Below, one piece after another: positions 24,015 through 35,895 of a stretch of 64,000 bases of DNA (position 1 is the stretch's first letter; each line of letters opens with the position of its first letter). The notes beneath the pieces were generated by a model. It was not told the DNA's origin and ran no database searches. It saw only the letters and a list, made by a program, of their open reading frames with translations. The DNA is taken from positions 2,480,001-2,544,000 of the forward strand of contig JAZGTN010000094.1 of assembly GCA_037783415.1 (NCBI GenBank). Reading direction: 5' to 3'. The position numbers and the translations under genes are program-made. The DNA comes from Leptasterias polaris. Its lineage: Eukaryota; Echinodermata; Asteroidea; Forcipulatida; Asteriidae.

Positions 24015-27000
24015 ATGGCATGTCCAAGAATTCTTTCACAATCTGTTAACCTGTGTTCTAGAGTATGCAGGGCGTCTGCTTGGACTGCTGCACATCCGCA
24101 TTTAATGAATACTTCATCAAAACTAACAAGGCAGCAAAGTCTTCCACGACAATTTAGCACTTCAACTTCTGACCTCGTGAAAGAAGGTAAACGAACTTGA
24201 ACGGCGCGTAGGGCCCATGTGGCATGTGTAAAAAAAAAAAGGATGGTTTAGCCTTTAATTATAGGCTTGAACCTTGATCTGGTCTATAAATATATCGTCT
24301 TTAGGCTTTATTTCGATCTGGTCTATAAATATATCGTCTTTATTTCAATGAAATAACTAAGTCATTTGTTTGTTACACTTTGAAGTTTGATTTGAAACCA
24401 CAAACAATCATTATGATTATTTTAATATTTATTTAAATTTTTTTTTACTGAATCTGAAATTAAATTTTTTTACATGGATTCTCACTGTTTTCACGAAGAG
24501 GTAATTTTTCAAAAGAATCATACATTTTTGGAAAACAGTATTTTACACATTTTGGATGTAATATTATTAAAAACATCTACATTTTCCCCAAGCATTGCCA
24601 AGGGGCCAAGTTTCAAGTGATCAAACGTTATACTTTTTTAATTACACTAATTAGTCATGTTAGTAATTAGCACAAGGACCATTTTACCCCTACCTCCATC
24701 ATTTGACCAAACTCCCGGTTTTGCGTTTTCACGAACAGAAACATAAAAATTTGCCATTTGAATACGTTGAAGTAAATAGCGCTGGCACGGTGCCAAAAAC
24801 GACTACTCTGCATTTTGAGTTTTCAAGAAAGGGCAATTTGTATGGTATGACCGACCTAGACCTAAAATAAAACTCATCGTTTTTGCATTGGTTTTCACGA
24901 ACACACTCGTGTCGTGTTTAACAGTTAATTTCTCGGATTAAAATAACTATGATTAAAATAGCAACAGATTTGCATGATTAATAGGATCTCCACTTTCATG
25001 CTTTAATGTTTAAATGACAAACAGTATCCGAAACAATGATTTCAAAAATAGTTTAAATTCAAACGCAGTTTTCTCCAAACATGAAAGTTTGGCTGCAGGG
25101 GCTAAATTGCCTCTTCGTGAAAACAGTGACGATATCATTATCGAGAAATTCTTTGATTTATCATTGCTGGGGGGTTTGGTTCACTCGTAGAACTATGACT
25201 GGTTCGTTCTGCTATCATTTCCACATTCGTGGAGACAATTAGCGAGTTGTAGGATATAGACCTTATGCATTGACGTCACCAAGCCGCCATCTTAGAGATA
25301 AACTGATGATGAAACAATGGAAACGCGCTGATTTGTACGCGCGGCGCACAGGACTGACCAATGAACATCTTCCTTTTGACCTCTAGGTGAGGGCGCCCTA
25401 CACAAATGACGTCATATGCATAAGGTCTATAGAGGAATAGTTTTGGTTAGCCCCATTTAAAATAATGCCAATTCATAACAATAGGGCTAACCTTTGGTTG
25501 GCTTCATTTCATTCATTTCATTCAGTTATTATTCTTCATCATGATATAAAAACATGAAATTTTATATCCCGTCAAAAAAATACAACACATAAAAAACACT
25601 TGACTTTGTTGTCAACTCAATCCTCCCCCAATGTTATGTTGACAAATGTATATTATTAACAATTAATAAGTAAGCCCTACTTATTTTCAGGCCTATCTAT
25701 AATCCATAATCTGAGATAGACTTCATCCGAAATGAAATGGTTGAAGGAATAATCTTTATTTACGCTTACAAAGATGTCCACACCCACGCTCCTTCATATC
25801 TGATTGATAGACTTTATTCCCACAATACTGTAATATTCCTGAAACATACAGACACCGACTTAGCTCATCATCTTGTTCAGACCCAACTTTCTGTTTCTAG
25901 AACTACATGTAGAAGTAGGCCTACTACCTAGAAGGAAGGCAGGGGATTGCTCATTCACCATGGCTTCCCCATTCACCATGGCTTCCCCACACTAGCATGA
26001 CTAGTGGAATGATCAACTGCTTGTCTGAGACTGAGAGAGGTGGTCTTAGTGCCTGTATTCAAATGCCTAGTCTGCCTAGGCCCCCATCATATTGGACAGA
26101 GTTCTTAAATGTTTGGCATCTCCTTCTTTGTCCAGGTCGTCTGTTCTCCAAAGATCATGAATGGATTCTACCTGAAGAAGACATACGCACAGGAACTATT
26201 GGTATCAGTGACTTTGCCCAGGTGAGAAAAGTCATGCCTCATTTTTCATTTCAAGACATTTATTTCCATTCCAACAAAGAATCATCATAACAATATCAAA
26301 GAACAGTAAGAGAATAATTGGAAATGGGGGCATAGCCAGAAAAGCCAAAGCTTGTGGTTGGTTTGCCCAGACAAACAAAAACACAAATAGACTAACAAGT
26401 ACAGTGTGGGTAGGTACGATATTTAACTTCTAAACTGAATAGACTCTATGTAAACTAAGGTTATAACTTATAACAATACACATAGGACAGGGCGTGAGGG
26501 TTCCATTAACAATAACACTGCATAGGCCTACAGGTGTACTACAGAAATCACACTAAGGTGAGAACGTAAGATAAAGCTCTGTGAATTAGAGGATATTTTG
26601 AACAATATGTGCTTTGAGCTTGCGTTTAAAGGCAACTGTGTTCCTGCAAGAAGTTACATAAGCGGGGAGATTTCACTTTAGCTCCAAGTTTCCTCAAAGA
26701 GATGTAGGCCTTGAATCAACCGACAGCGCCCACCGAAATTGCTGTGGTGCCCTGTGCTTTTGCTATGGTACCCTTTGCAAAGTTCCGATACAAATTTACA
26801 CTTTCCTCATAAATAGAAGTGCCCCTTACCAGAGGAAATTGATGCGCCCCTCCAAGAGCGAAGTTCAGGACCTGTAGATGTTGGTGCCACCAACAGAAAT
26901 AAGACAGCTAGTAATGTGCTCATGTTCAGGTCTGTGTTCCAAGTTCAGGTCTCTAGTTTTTCTTTTTGTGGAGTCTAGAAACCCTTTCAGTGATACGAAT

Positions 27001-27169
27001 TTAACACACTTGGGTTCTCTTGGCTTGGGGTCAAACTAAATGGAAATGCATTTTAGAAGTAAAATCAGGTAATGATGATGACCAGTATCAACTGTATACC
27101 CAGAGCCCATCCCCTTTCCAGTAAGCACTTAGTTAAAACCTTAACCATGTTTTAAAATTATTTTTCAAA

Positions 27170-27203
<34 letters not shown>

Positions 27204-29965
27204 TTCAGGAGAAACTAGGAGACATAGTGTATATTGAACTGCCCCAGACTGGGACACGTCTAGCCAAGGGAGGTGAGTTTGAAACTTTCTTTCATCATGG
27301 ATATAGTGTGCTAGACAGCTTATTATTTGGTTTTGGGTTTTGAATATAGTCTGCTTTTTATGTCCAAACTATAGAAAAAAACTTATTTTTATTTAGGTAG
27401 CCTAGTAGGCGCTTGTCAAAAAATAGTCAAAAGTGTACTAACTTTGCAGGAAAGTGTCTCGCCAAAAAAATATAACCCATACAGGCTAGTCAACATTTGT
27501 ATAGGCTTGTCAAATACCCCTCTGGATATTACACATAGCCATACTGTAGGAAGGCTAATATTTGCCAAGGTTGTTCAATGTTGAGAACATGCATTGTAGA
27601 CAATTTACCAGAGGTGTACATCTCCAGGACTTGATTCACAAAGACCTAAAATTGATCTTAAGATGTGTACTAATCTTCAGGCATGAGATTTCTCAGGAAT
27701 TTCCTTTATTCCAGGATTTTCTCAAAGTCTCCTTGAGCCTTCAAAAGATATAGTCAAAATTGTGTTCAAACCTGTAGTTTTGTCCTCTTGATGATGCAAA
27801 GAGTCTATAAACCTCCTCAATTGTAACATCCCCTGAGAGGGTCTGGGTCTTGAACTAAATGGGAACCCAGGCATGGAAGTAATTGAAGCAAAATTTGAAG
27901 TCATGATACACAAATCACTATGGTGATATTGACAACTCATCTTAAAGAAGAATCTTAGCGCTTAGTGGAAATAGAGCCAAGGGCTTAGTACCATTAGATC
28001 AAGGCTCAAGTCCGGTAGAATTAGAAATCTGCTAAAGAAAACACCTCACAACCTTGAACAAGTCCAGTGGTGTAGTAATTGTTCCAAAGAAGCACAAACA
28101 GTATAAATGTTGAAGATTTACTAGTTTATGACTTAGGTTTTAGGTCTGGATGTTTTTACAAAAAGTTTAACAAATGACAGGGCAAAGTGAGCTTAAAGGC
28201 AGTTTATACTTTTGGTAAATGTCAAAGACCTGTATCCTCACTTGGTGTATCCCAACATATACATGAAACAACAAACCTGTGAAAGTTTAAGCTCAATCGG
28301 TCATTGCAATCACCAGAAAAGTGTTTCCACTGTTTTCACACATCGAGTTTTTGACTCGTGAGATCAAAACTAATTGTTTTACTCATTTCTCAAAAACTAT
28401 AGCATTTAAAGCAAAAATATTTCAAAGGGAGTTTCCCATCATGACCATCTTTATACCATGTAAGTTATGTGTGAATCTGTGAACATTTATATTTTTACTA
28501 TTACCAATGTTACAAACACCCTGTGGTCTAGTGGAGAGGTTTTTAAATTGTATTTTTAGTTTGTTTTGAGAATACTTGTGGACTGTTTGTGGCCAGGTTT
28601 GGATTAGAGTTAGTATACTGTGGTGGATTGTGTGCGATTGCTGCAAAAAATAATTTTTGGAGTATTCATCTTTGATCTTCCTCCTGTTAGATTCCTATGG
28701 TGTGGTTGAGAGTGTGAAGGCAGCGAGTGACTTATGTGCCATGATCGATGGTAAAGTCAAACAGACGAACAAGGCATTGGATAAATCACCCGAATTAGTC
28801 AACAGTGATCCACTTGTTGCAGGTATGTTGGATTGTGTCACAAATATCAGACAGACTAGGAAAGGTGTTGCCCGATATCCTGTAGTTGTGTCAGGATTTG
28901 CTCTTAAATTTATTAATGACAAGCCAGCAGGGCCAGTTAACTTGTCGTTTCACTGATCCACCAGTTTGGTCACCGGTCCACGTTTCATATAAAATAGGAA
29001 TGCTTTCCAACACTGAACTAGCCAGCCAGACCACTCTGATAGAATTTTGAATGGTCTTTGTGTGTTTTAACTGGCATTTGGCCAGCGGACCACTGTTAAG
29101 GGAGAACCATGTGTGTTCTCAGTATCCACTGCTTCAGCAGTGTAACAATGAAGGAAAAGGATGCGGACAAATAATTTCTATTTCACGGTATTCTTCTATA
29201 CAAATTTCCTTAATAATTATGTTCAATTCACTGGCTTGTTCGCAGAAGTGATGGATTTTTCTGTATTTTCTCTCCAGCTTGTGGGAAATTTTATAATGAA
29301 ATCATATGTTGTCGTATCTTGTACTTTCATAGGACAAACGTAAATTTCTTGGTGTATGGTCTAAGTTTCAGGTGGTAATAATGCGTCAGGTCACTCAGTG
29401 ATTCTGAAGAAACAAAAATTTGTAGTATTTAAAGTTGTTGAAGTCTAATTCTTGGGTCGAGTCCTTCCTTTGCTTTCCTACAACAATACAGATTTGTAAT
29501 TTTTTCACAAGTTAATTGTACCTTTTCCAGTAAGTGTTTATTATAATGATCTTGATTGCCATTCGTAGAATTTATTTCTTTTCTACCTCTCTCTCTCTCT
29601 CTCTCTCTCTCTATTCATGTATTTCCACTTGACTGCTTCTGTTACACTTGTATACCTGTTTATGTGGGTCGTAATGTCATTTAGCCTTCGAGAAAGACTC
29701 TCCAAGGGTCGAAAACGTCAGGCTATATACTTTGTTTGCATTTATACCATAGGTCCTTTTGGTTGGTAAGCAGTTTGCAACAGCCAAGTAATTCTATTTT
29801 CCTGATGTAATTTCCTCTTGACATTCTTTCCCCTCTCCTCTCCGTCCCCTCCTCCCCAACATAGGCTGGATGTTGAAGATGACAATAGACCACCCAGAAC
29901 AATTAGACCACTTAATGTCAGAAGAGGAGTACGATGAATATATCTCCAAGGCTGATGACTCATAA
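24015..29965 (+). CDS. gcsh: Glycine cleavage system H protein, mitochondrial
   Basis: Five exons: 24015-24186, 26136-26221, 27209-27272, 28691-28822 and 29865-29965, all with GT..AG junctions, giving 184 residues (human GCSH is 173). H protein shuttles the aminomethyl group between the P, T and L proteins on a lipoyl arm in the mitochondrial matrix. Exon 1 encodes an Arg/Ser-rich presequence ending near [10 protein letters not shown]. The mature domain follows: [31 protein letters not shown]. The lipoyl-lysine motif is [12 protein letters not shown], with K117 as the modified residue. The end is GWMLKM...[12 protein letters not shown]. One odd point is AMIDGKV where most family members have SPLSGEV or PVSGEV. 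Intron 1 holds two inverted-repeat elements, intron 2 a GT repeat beside the acceptor, intron 3 a family B MITE and intron 4 a CT repeat. Donor of exon 1 is placed by the frame. Confidence 0.95.
24276..24341. repeat. Direct repeat of about 27 bp
   Basis: GATCTGGTCTATAAATATAT followed by CGTCTTTA occurs twice, about 38 bases apart, in gcsh intron 1. Confidence 0.9.
24482..25129. mobile_element. Inverted-repeat element with internal CGTGAAAA boxes, copy 1 (648 bp)
   Basis: Termini TCACTGTTTTCACGAAGAGG and its complement CCTCTTCGTGAAAACAGTGA. Inside are repeated boxes TTTTCACGAA (for example 24729 and 24894) and a palindrome TGGCACGGTGCCA near 24784. A related element, with the same boxes but different ends, is at 31364-32118. 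No ORF. It lies in gcsh intron 1. Confidence 0.75.
25257..25429. mobile_element. Inverted-repeat MITE, family A copy 2 (173 bp)
   Basis: Reverse-oriented copy of the element at 1141-1322, bounded by TA at 25255-25256 and 25430-25431. Termini TAGACCTTATGCAT and ATGCATAAGGTCTA. It keeps TGACGTCA, GCCGCCATCTT and GGGCGCCCTA. It lies in gcsh intron 1. Confidence 0.88.
27172..27200. repeat. (GT)n microsatellite
   Basis: About 14 GT units end directly before the TTTTTCAG acceptor of gcsh exon 3, so length changes there could affect splicing of that exon. Confidence 0.95.
28197..28522. mobile_element. TTAA-type MITE, family B copy 2
   Basis: Left end TTAA|AGGCAGTTTATACTTTTGG. The right end TACCAATGTTACAAACACCCT has lost its TTAA. 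The interior matches the copies at 19966 and 55571 (CAACATATACATGAAACAAC, TTTTACTCATTTCTCAAAAAC, ACCATGTAAGTTATGTGTG). It lies in gcsh intron 3, about 170 bases before exon 4. Confidence 0.8.
29588..29613. repeat. (CT)n microsatellite
   Basis: About 13 CT units in gcsh intron 4. Confidence 0.95.
29683..29800 (+). repeat. Dispersed repeat C, copy 1 (GTCGAAAACGTC type)
   Basis: Contains GAGAAAGACTCTCCAAGGGT then CGAAAACGTCAGGC, followed by TGCATTTATACCATAGGTCC and TTTTGGTTGGTAAGCAGTTT. Copies occur at 30531-30688 and 52551-52667. The GACTC..GGGTC-GAAAC-GTC arrangement resembles part of a hammerhead ribozyme core, as found in Penelope-like retroelements (see findings). Confidence 0.75.
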
Positions 29966-30530
29966 CCAGAATAACCCTAACGTTGGCACGTTGAATTTAT
30001 CTTGTTGCGTAAGTTGGAGTTTTGCGACTAATTCTCTCCGCAGTGTTGTTGAAATTTTCCCCCGAGATTAATTGGTGTTCATCTCTAGCTCTCCCCCCTG
30101 ATATCTGAGGCTAGTAAGATAGGTGAGAAGTTCCTGTTGATGCCGTCAGGCAAACAGCTAGTTCGTAAAATTGTAAAATAACCCCCCTATATCTTATGTG
30201 TACTGTGAGCAGATGAGGAAGTTGGGGGTAGTGTGGATAAGTCATTGGGCGAGTTACAGTGGGAAACAGCGAGGAAAGTTTGACCAATTTCAAATGAAGC
30301 AAGGCCAAGGGGGACTACATCACCATTTTGGATTTGTAAACTTAATTTTGAATTTTGTAGCAAAATAATATGTGGATCTATAAGTCTCGAAGGAGTGATA
30401 TCCTGAGATTTAATTTACTTTTGGCGTACCTTGGGTTGTAGTTTTACCAACTATGGTTACAGTCTCCATCCCTTTTGAAATCTTTTGAATATTATGTCTT
30501 TTTGTTTTATTGTTTTGTGTAAAAAAAAAA

Positions 30531-30688
30531 AGTTAATGGCCATAATGTTTCGACCCTAGAAGAGTCTTTTTTAGCCAGGGAAAGACTCTGCTAGGGTCGA
30601 AACGTCAGGCCATTAACTATATTTTTGCATTTATACCAAAAGTCCTTTTGTTTGGTAAGCAGTTTGAAACAGCTAATTCTATTTTCTC
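30531..30688. repeat. Dispersed repeat C, copy 2, palindromic form
   Basis: The left part 30531-30618 is an imperfect palindrome: AGTTAATGGCCATAATGTTT, CGACCCTAGAAGAGTCTTTT on one side and AAAGACTCTGCTAGGGTCGA, AACGTCAGGCCATTAACT on the other. The shared tail TTGCATTTATACC...GGTAAGCAGTTT follows. Copies 1 and 3 each keep only one half of the palindrome, in opposite orientations. Confidence 0.8.
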
Positions 30689-31363
30689 ATTATTCATTTT
30701 TGTGCACACATGTACTTTAGGATAGAACTGAGCACAATTTACAAAATTTTAATAACTAAAAGTTTGCTCTTTTACTTACATGTACCTCCCAATACACATT
30801 TTATTTTCCTTGCTCATGACTGAAACGTTATGTATTTCAACGAAAGGTTTCGTGTTATTAGCCAGAATTACTTGTGGGAATGGGGGGGGGGGGGGGTGTT
30901 CTATCTATTACTTAAACTTAAATCTTAATTGAGGGTATTGTGTTAAAAATAGCAAACATACCGAGACAGCACAATGTCGTCCGGAAAAGGTGCAGTCTGT
31001 TTGAAAGCAAAAAACACCGCTCCCGTTGCATTTGGTGACTCGCTAATAATTTTAGTTTCCCACCACAGCCCATTCATCACCCTCGCTTTACTGGAGTGTA
31101 ATTTCATCCTCTGAATCTGCCAAGTACCAAAGGATTATTTTGTGATTTAACCAACATGAAATGAAATAACTATCAGATAAATTCTATGCAGTGGAAGACA
31201 TGATTTTCATTTGGTTTTACAAATTCTAGAGCAAAGTTTCAGAAGTATTTGTTCATGGCTTGTTTTGCATGGTTTGTACTCACAAAAAGTGTTCCATTAG
31301 TGGCAGTTTATTATGCCCCTTTGAACTTTGTCTTTCTCAGGTTTGCAAATTTTCTTATTTGTA

Positions 31364-32118
31364 CAATTCGTCAGCAATTTCACGAAGGGCCAAAAAGTCC
31401 CCTGCAGTGAAAAATATATGTTCTGAGAAAACCGCGTTTGAAGTTTAGCTTATTTTGAAACTACTGGTTGGTATACTATTCGAAATCTTATCTTGGAAAT
31501 TTTTACATGTCAGGAAAGTAGAGATCCTAAATCATACAAATCTGTTTCAATTTTGTCCATAACGTGTTAAATTAATGAGTATTTATTTAATTAACAAAAT
31601 TGTCTCTTCGTGAAAACGTTACAAACCGTGCTCTGTGTGCAGCGCGTCGTGTATAAACTTTTTGGCTGTTCGTGAAAATGCATAAGCCGGAGCACCCACG
31701 TTTGGCACTGTGCCAAGGGATAATTCCACGCGTTAGAGCAATACACTTTTTGGCACTTCGTGAAAACGCAATTCCGGGTTGTGCTTATTTTTTGTCCTTT
31801 TAAGTTTTTGGCTCTTCGTGAAAACGCAAAAGACGGCGCGCTCATGATTGGCACTGTGCCAACTGTAAATCAACGTGGTAAGGTATACACAAAATTTACA
31901 AAAAGGTTTTTGGCTCTTCGTGAAAACATAATTCTAGGTTCTTGAGGTTTTTGTCATTCATCAACTTAGCGTAATTAAGAAACTAGACGATTTTGAGACC
32001 TATAACTTCGTAAATAGTTAGATCCCAATCACCTTAGTCGAATCCACCCAAAAAGTCAAAATTTGTTTTTAATCGATTTTTCAGGTTTTTGGCCCTTCGT
32101 GAAATTGCTGACGAATTG
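31364..32118. mobile_element. Inverted-repeat element with internal CGTGAAAA boxes, copy 2 (755 bp)
   Basis: Termini CAATTCGTCAGCAATTTCAC and the complement GTGAAATTGCTGACGAATTG pair for more than 30 bases. Between them TTTTTGGC-N-CTTCGTGAAAACG recurs at about 31606, 31661, 31749, 31806, 31908 and 32086, and the palindrome TTGGCACTGTGCCAA twice (31708, 31847). No clear target duplication and no ORF. Confidence 0.8.
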
Positions 32119-34306
32119 AGCATTCTTACACAATTAAACCAACAATTGTTTACTTTGTTTTACACTCTCTACCCTTTAGTGCCTGTATGCTGTATTCATA
32201 AACTTGTATAAGCACTACAACATTTTGATAGTTTTCCTCAAATATTGTGCATATTAACAGATACAATGGAGGTCTATTCCTACCTCCATGCAGATACCAA
32301 AGATGGTTGTGATAACCCAAGGACTGGGTCTATCAGTATCAATACCCAAGCATTTTGTCCTTAGTCTTCACAGCAGCTATCCTAAATACTTACCTGTCTT
32401 TATTCAATTTTTGGAATTGTACTTGTGATTTAAACAGGGACTTAAATAGTGACAATTTTATTTAATTAAAAAAAAATCTTTTCAGCAGATAAGTTATATA
32501 ATCGGGCCCGTAGAAACTAATGCATTGGTTCTCTCAATTTCCCACTGTGTGCACATTGTGGTGGGTTGTCAAATCTCAGATGACAGAGGGCGCCCTTGAT
32601 GTCAAGAAGTATCAAAAGGAGTCTTGGTAATTAACTTTTTGTTATGGGATGTGGATCAGCTGCTGTACCACAATAGAATTACAAAGAAGATATTTGTCAT
32701 TGCTTTGTGGTTAGCAATTTATATCAATTCCTCCTGAAATAGCAGAACATGGTTTGTCTCTGTTTATGAAACAGTGTTGTGCATGTATCTTGACATATTT
32801 CATGCAAGGGACTCTTTCAGTTCGGGTTTGATTTTCATTGTTTATGTATATTGATGAAGAAAACTGTGGTAGTCATGAAAAATGCGTTTTAAGAGTTTTG
32901 TTAAAATAAAAAAAATTGTTGGCACCTGACAAGATAATTGGAGAGAAGCTTCAGTGGTGGCAGACATACAAGGTAATGTTGAATTGTATATTATTTCTCA
33001 CACATTTCTAAGAATAATGAAACATCTACCAGGTAAGTCTCCTGCCACTGAGAATCTCCACCAGTCTCCCATTAGATTGTTGTAATTGTTACCCTGGAGT
33101 TCAAAAAGGTGTTTCTTGCCTTGTTTTTGATACATATTTAATATGTACTTTGTCACGTTGGCTTTGAAAGTATTAAGTTATTTGTCAAAGATACTCTAAT
33201 ATAGAAATCACTTTAATAATAATAATAATGATACTTATACGGGGGCATTGACGGGGCAAGTTAGCTGCAGTATAAGATTTCACCGATTTGAGTTTTAAAA
33301 ATGTATATTTCTATAAGTTGAACTTTGATTAAATCCTGTTGTTCAATTAATTTGTTTTTGTTCCAGGCATGTGTTTTTTCCGGTGTTTCCCTGATTTTTT
33401 TTTTGATTTTTTTTCAAAATGTCCTTGGGCCTTTAAATTTTCTGGAAAGAAGTAAAGCAGTCACCAAAGGGAGAACGGAGTAGTCCGCATTGTGTCCAAA
33501 CCTTTGATTTTGTATTTCTAGTGGCGCACTAAGTAAAACCTCCCCAAGTTTTTAATATCTTGGATGTTCTGGGTGTAGAATAAACTAAGAACCCAGGCCC
33601 GCAAGCCGTTCATGGCAATGTTCATTTGTCAAATCTCATACCTATTGTTCTTGACTGCTATTACTGCTACTGCATGGTTTAATATTGCTTGTTTCCTAAA
33701 GTCAAGGGTTGGACGCATTCATGGTCATGATTGTCAGCCTGACTTAATTGCATTTGAGCATGCCTCCTGGTCTTGGATAAGCTTGATGTCAATTGTAATT
33801 CTGTCCATCCAGTGCCTTCTTGGGTGTCCACGTGGGGGACGCCTTAACCTACTTGTAATATCGTTTGTTTGCAATTGAATCAGTCTGGCTTAGTAGTTTT
33901 GTTGTCCTGCCTTTCACCTTCTGGGGGAATTGTTTTTAAAGAGTGGTATCAATCCATAATACCAACTACTACTGAGGTTGATAACCATGGTCAATTTATT
34001 AATTGTTTTTACTAATTGAGAAGTGAGGAATGATGAATATTTACCTTTAGGAAAAAAAGAAGAGCACTTTGGGACATCCTTCAGGTGTAAAAAGCACTTT
34101 GTAAGAACTGCACTCTCTTATTTATTTGTTTGTGACTGGAGTAAATTTGAAAACAAGTGAATCTTCAAATTCTTGAGCATTTTTTCCATACACTATCCTC
34201 AAGGAAGCTTGGATCTTCGCTTATGATTGGTCAGCAGATTGGTGTTGGTGCTGTGAAAACCTTTGGCTTTATCTCTGTTTAAACGTCTTAGTATGCTTCG
34301 CATTAA

Positions 34307-34570
34307 AGGGAAGGTATGTGTTTGGTAATCGCTCTTAAAACTAATGGCAATAAAAACTTACTTGGTACAGCAGCTTTCGATAGTATGAAGTAATGTGGTT
34401 AATGGAAAAAGGTATTAGTTTTTATACCCCAACATTTGAATTTGAGAAACATTACTGTCGGATACGTTTCTCAGATAGTGTATTCCAATTACGGATTATT
34501 CTTAAAAAACACTTCCACCTTTTAAATTGAAATTTTCACAGGTTAGTTTTATTGTATATATTTATATAGG
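34307..34570. mobile_element. TTAA-type MITE, family B copy 4, truncated
   Basis: Left end TTAA|AGGGAAGGTATGTGTTTGG, then ACTTACTTGGTACAGCAGCT and, toward the right, AAATTGAAATTTTCACAGGT. This is the internal order of family B, but the right terminus is missing. Homology to the other copies is partial. Confidence 0.55.
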
Positions 34571-34708
34571 ATTAAAACAATCGAACGGTTCCAAGAGCCA
34601 AGGTAAAACAAAAATAAAAGAAACACAGAATGAATCCAAAGGACAAACAGTTGATCTCAATTTATAAAAATATTTACTCCACACCAAGTGCATAATGTAC
34701 AGTATTAT

Positions 34709-34714
34709 TTTATT
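34709..34714 (-). terminator. Polyadenylation signal of msrA
   Basis: AATAAA on the minus strand, about 100 bases downstream of the SECIS element and about 1.2 kb after the msrA stop. It gives a 3' UTR that includes the SECIS. Confidence 0.5.
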
Positions 34715-34816
34715 CCATTTTAAAAAGAAAAAAATATTAATTCCATTAAAAAATTATAGTATGTTAAGAAAATATTCCCTGCAGAAACGTTTTTGGTCTG
34801 GGAATGCAGATAGATT

Positions 34817-34904
34817 GAAGCATGTCACTTATAAAGCATCGGTTTACTTGGCTTCAAGACAGTCTTGAGTTGGCCAACAAACGTCATAGGAAGAGATCAC
34901 ACTC
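34817..34904 (-). promoter_or_regulatory. SECIS element (type II) in the msrA 3' UTR
   Basis: Read on the minus strand, the core is AUGA (34887-34884), twelve nucleotides, then AA (34871-34870). A mini-hairpin UCAAGA-CUG-UCUUGA follows, then the return strand GCCAA-GU-AAAC, and finally GA at 34840-34839. Helix II pairs GUUU-G-UUGGC with GCCAA-GU-AAAC. The non-canonical quartet is UGAC opposite CGAU. A basal helix pairs GAGUGUGAUCUCUU with AAGUGACAUGCUUC with small mismatches, separated from the quartet by an internal loop. The AA bulge below an extra apical stem defines type II. It lies about 1 kb past the stop of the only nearby gene with an in-frame UGA. Folding was by hand. Confidence 0.88.
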
Positions 34905-35895
34905 AAAAGATAAATGCATTCTCCAGCAAAAAGTTGTGTTTCTGGCTGAATCACACACTACTTCTATATAGTACTTATTTAATAATAATGCACAGTTAAG
35001 AATAAATATCTCTCCAAATTCATTGTAAAACTAAGCACGCCAATTGAAAGCACTACAGAAATAAAGCAATCCTTTTACTTCATTGTAGAGGAGATTGAAG
35101 CCCTTGGTGTAATGCAGTAAAATGTGAGACTTCTGAACTACATTCTATTTAGTACCTTCAGACTCGAGGGATAGCTAATACAACCAACACGTTGGTCCGA
35201 GTATGGGCACACCTAGGGCCCTGGAAATTCTCCCATCGCTGCCAAATGAGCTTTCCCTCAAGTCTAACAACTGTCTGCATTCATCAAAGACCTTTAATCC
35301 ACGACCAACGTATTTATTTGCAGGTCCCAAAAGTCTCACAAGTCGGATTTAAAACAGCTTTATGCATTTTATGTTTTATTTGTACTAGTGTAGTACAATT
35401 TGGGAATTTTACATTATTTCTTGTTTTCTTGAAACTGCCATTCTTTTCCAATTCGGCTGCTTGAACCAAGTGTCTGAGGTTTCTGAAAAATCTTCAGAAA
35501 TTTGCAAACTAGTTATGCGATCCCTGACCTTGAATATAACTGAAATTGTTGGTTTTGTCAAAAACAATGTTTAAAGTGCATATTTTGTTTAGTTGTTTAT
35601 AGGTAAAAAACATCTACACAAAGTATAACCACAAAACTTGCCATAAATACATTCAGTAATTCACCCTGAAAGCAGACATAAAATGTCGACTCAATGAGTA
35701 CATTAAATAAAATGTCTAGACCCTTGGCAAATGTCAGTTGCATCATTGCAGATGATTCGTTTTGTGCATGGCAAATGGCAAAGTGAGTATTTTTTTTCAA
35801 TTTGTTTATATTAATCACTCATTTAGCAAAATTGTCACTTGATTAATATATGAAATATGAACCTGTAACTGCAGCAATCCCACTTCTGACACCAT

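Larger units (their letters stand above)
29966..34302. other. Convergent region between gcsh and msrA
   Basis: Holds repeat C copy 2, a G15 tract at 30882-30896, the inverted-repeat element at 31364-32118 and an (AAT)n at about 33214-33230. No gene was recognised. The start of it is gcsh 3' UTR of unknown length. The 88-codon frame at 33612-33878 has no recognisable domain and is not called. Confidence 0.5.

Noticed and set aside
33612..33878. 88-codon protein gene
   Set aside because: No domain, no splice context and composition like neighbouring non-coding DNA; possibly part of a repeat.
35200..35850. Other SECIS candidates closer to the msrA stop
   Set aside because: Several AUGA or GUGA sites were tried by hand (near 35745, 35661, 35835, 35282); none gave the AA spacing with a paired helix.
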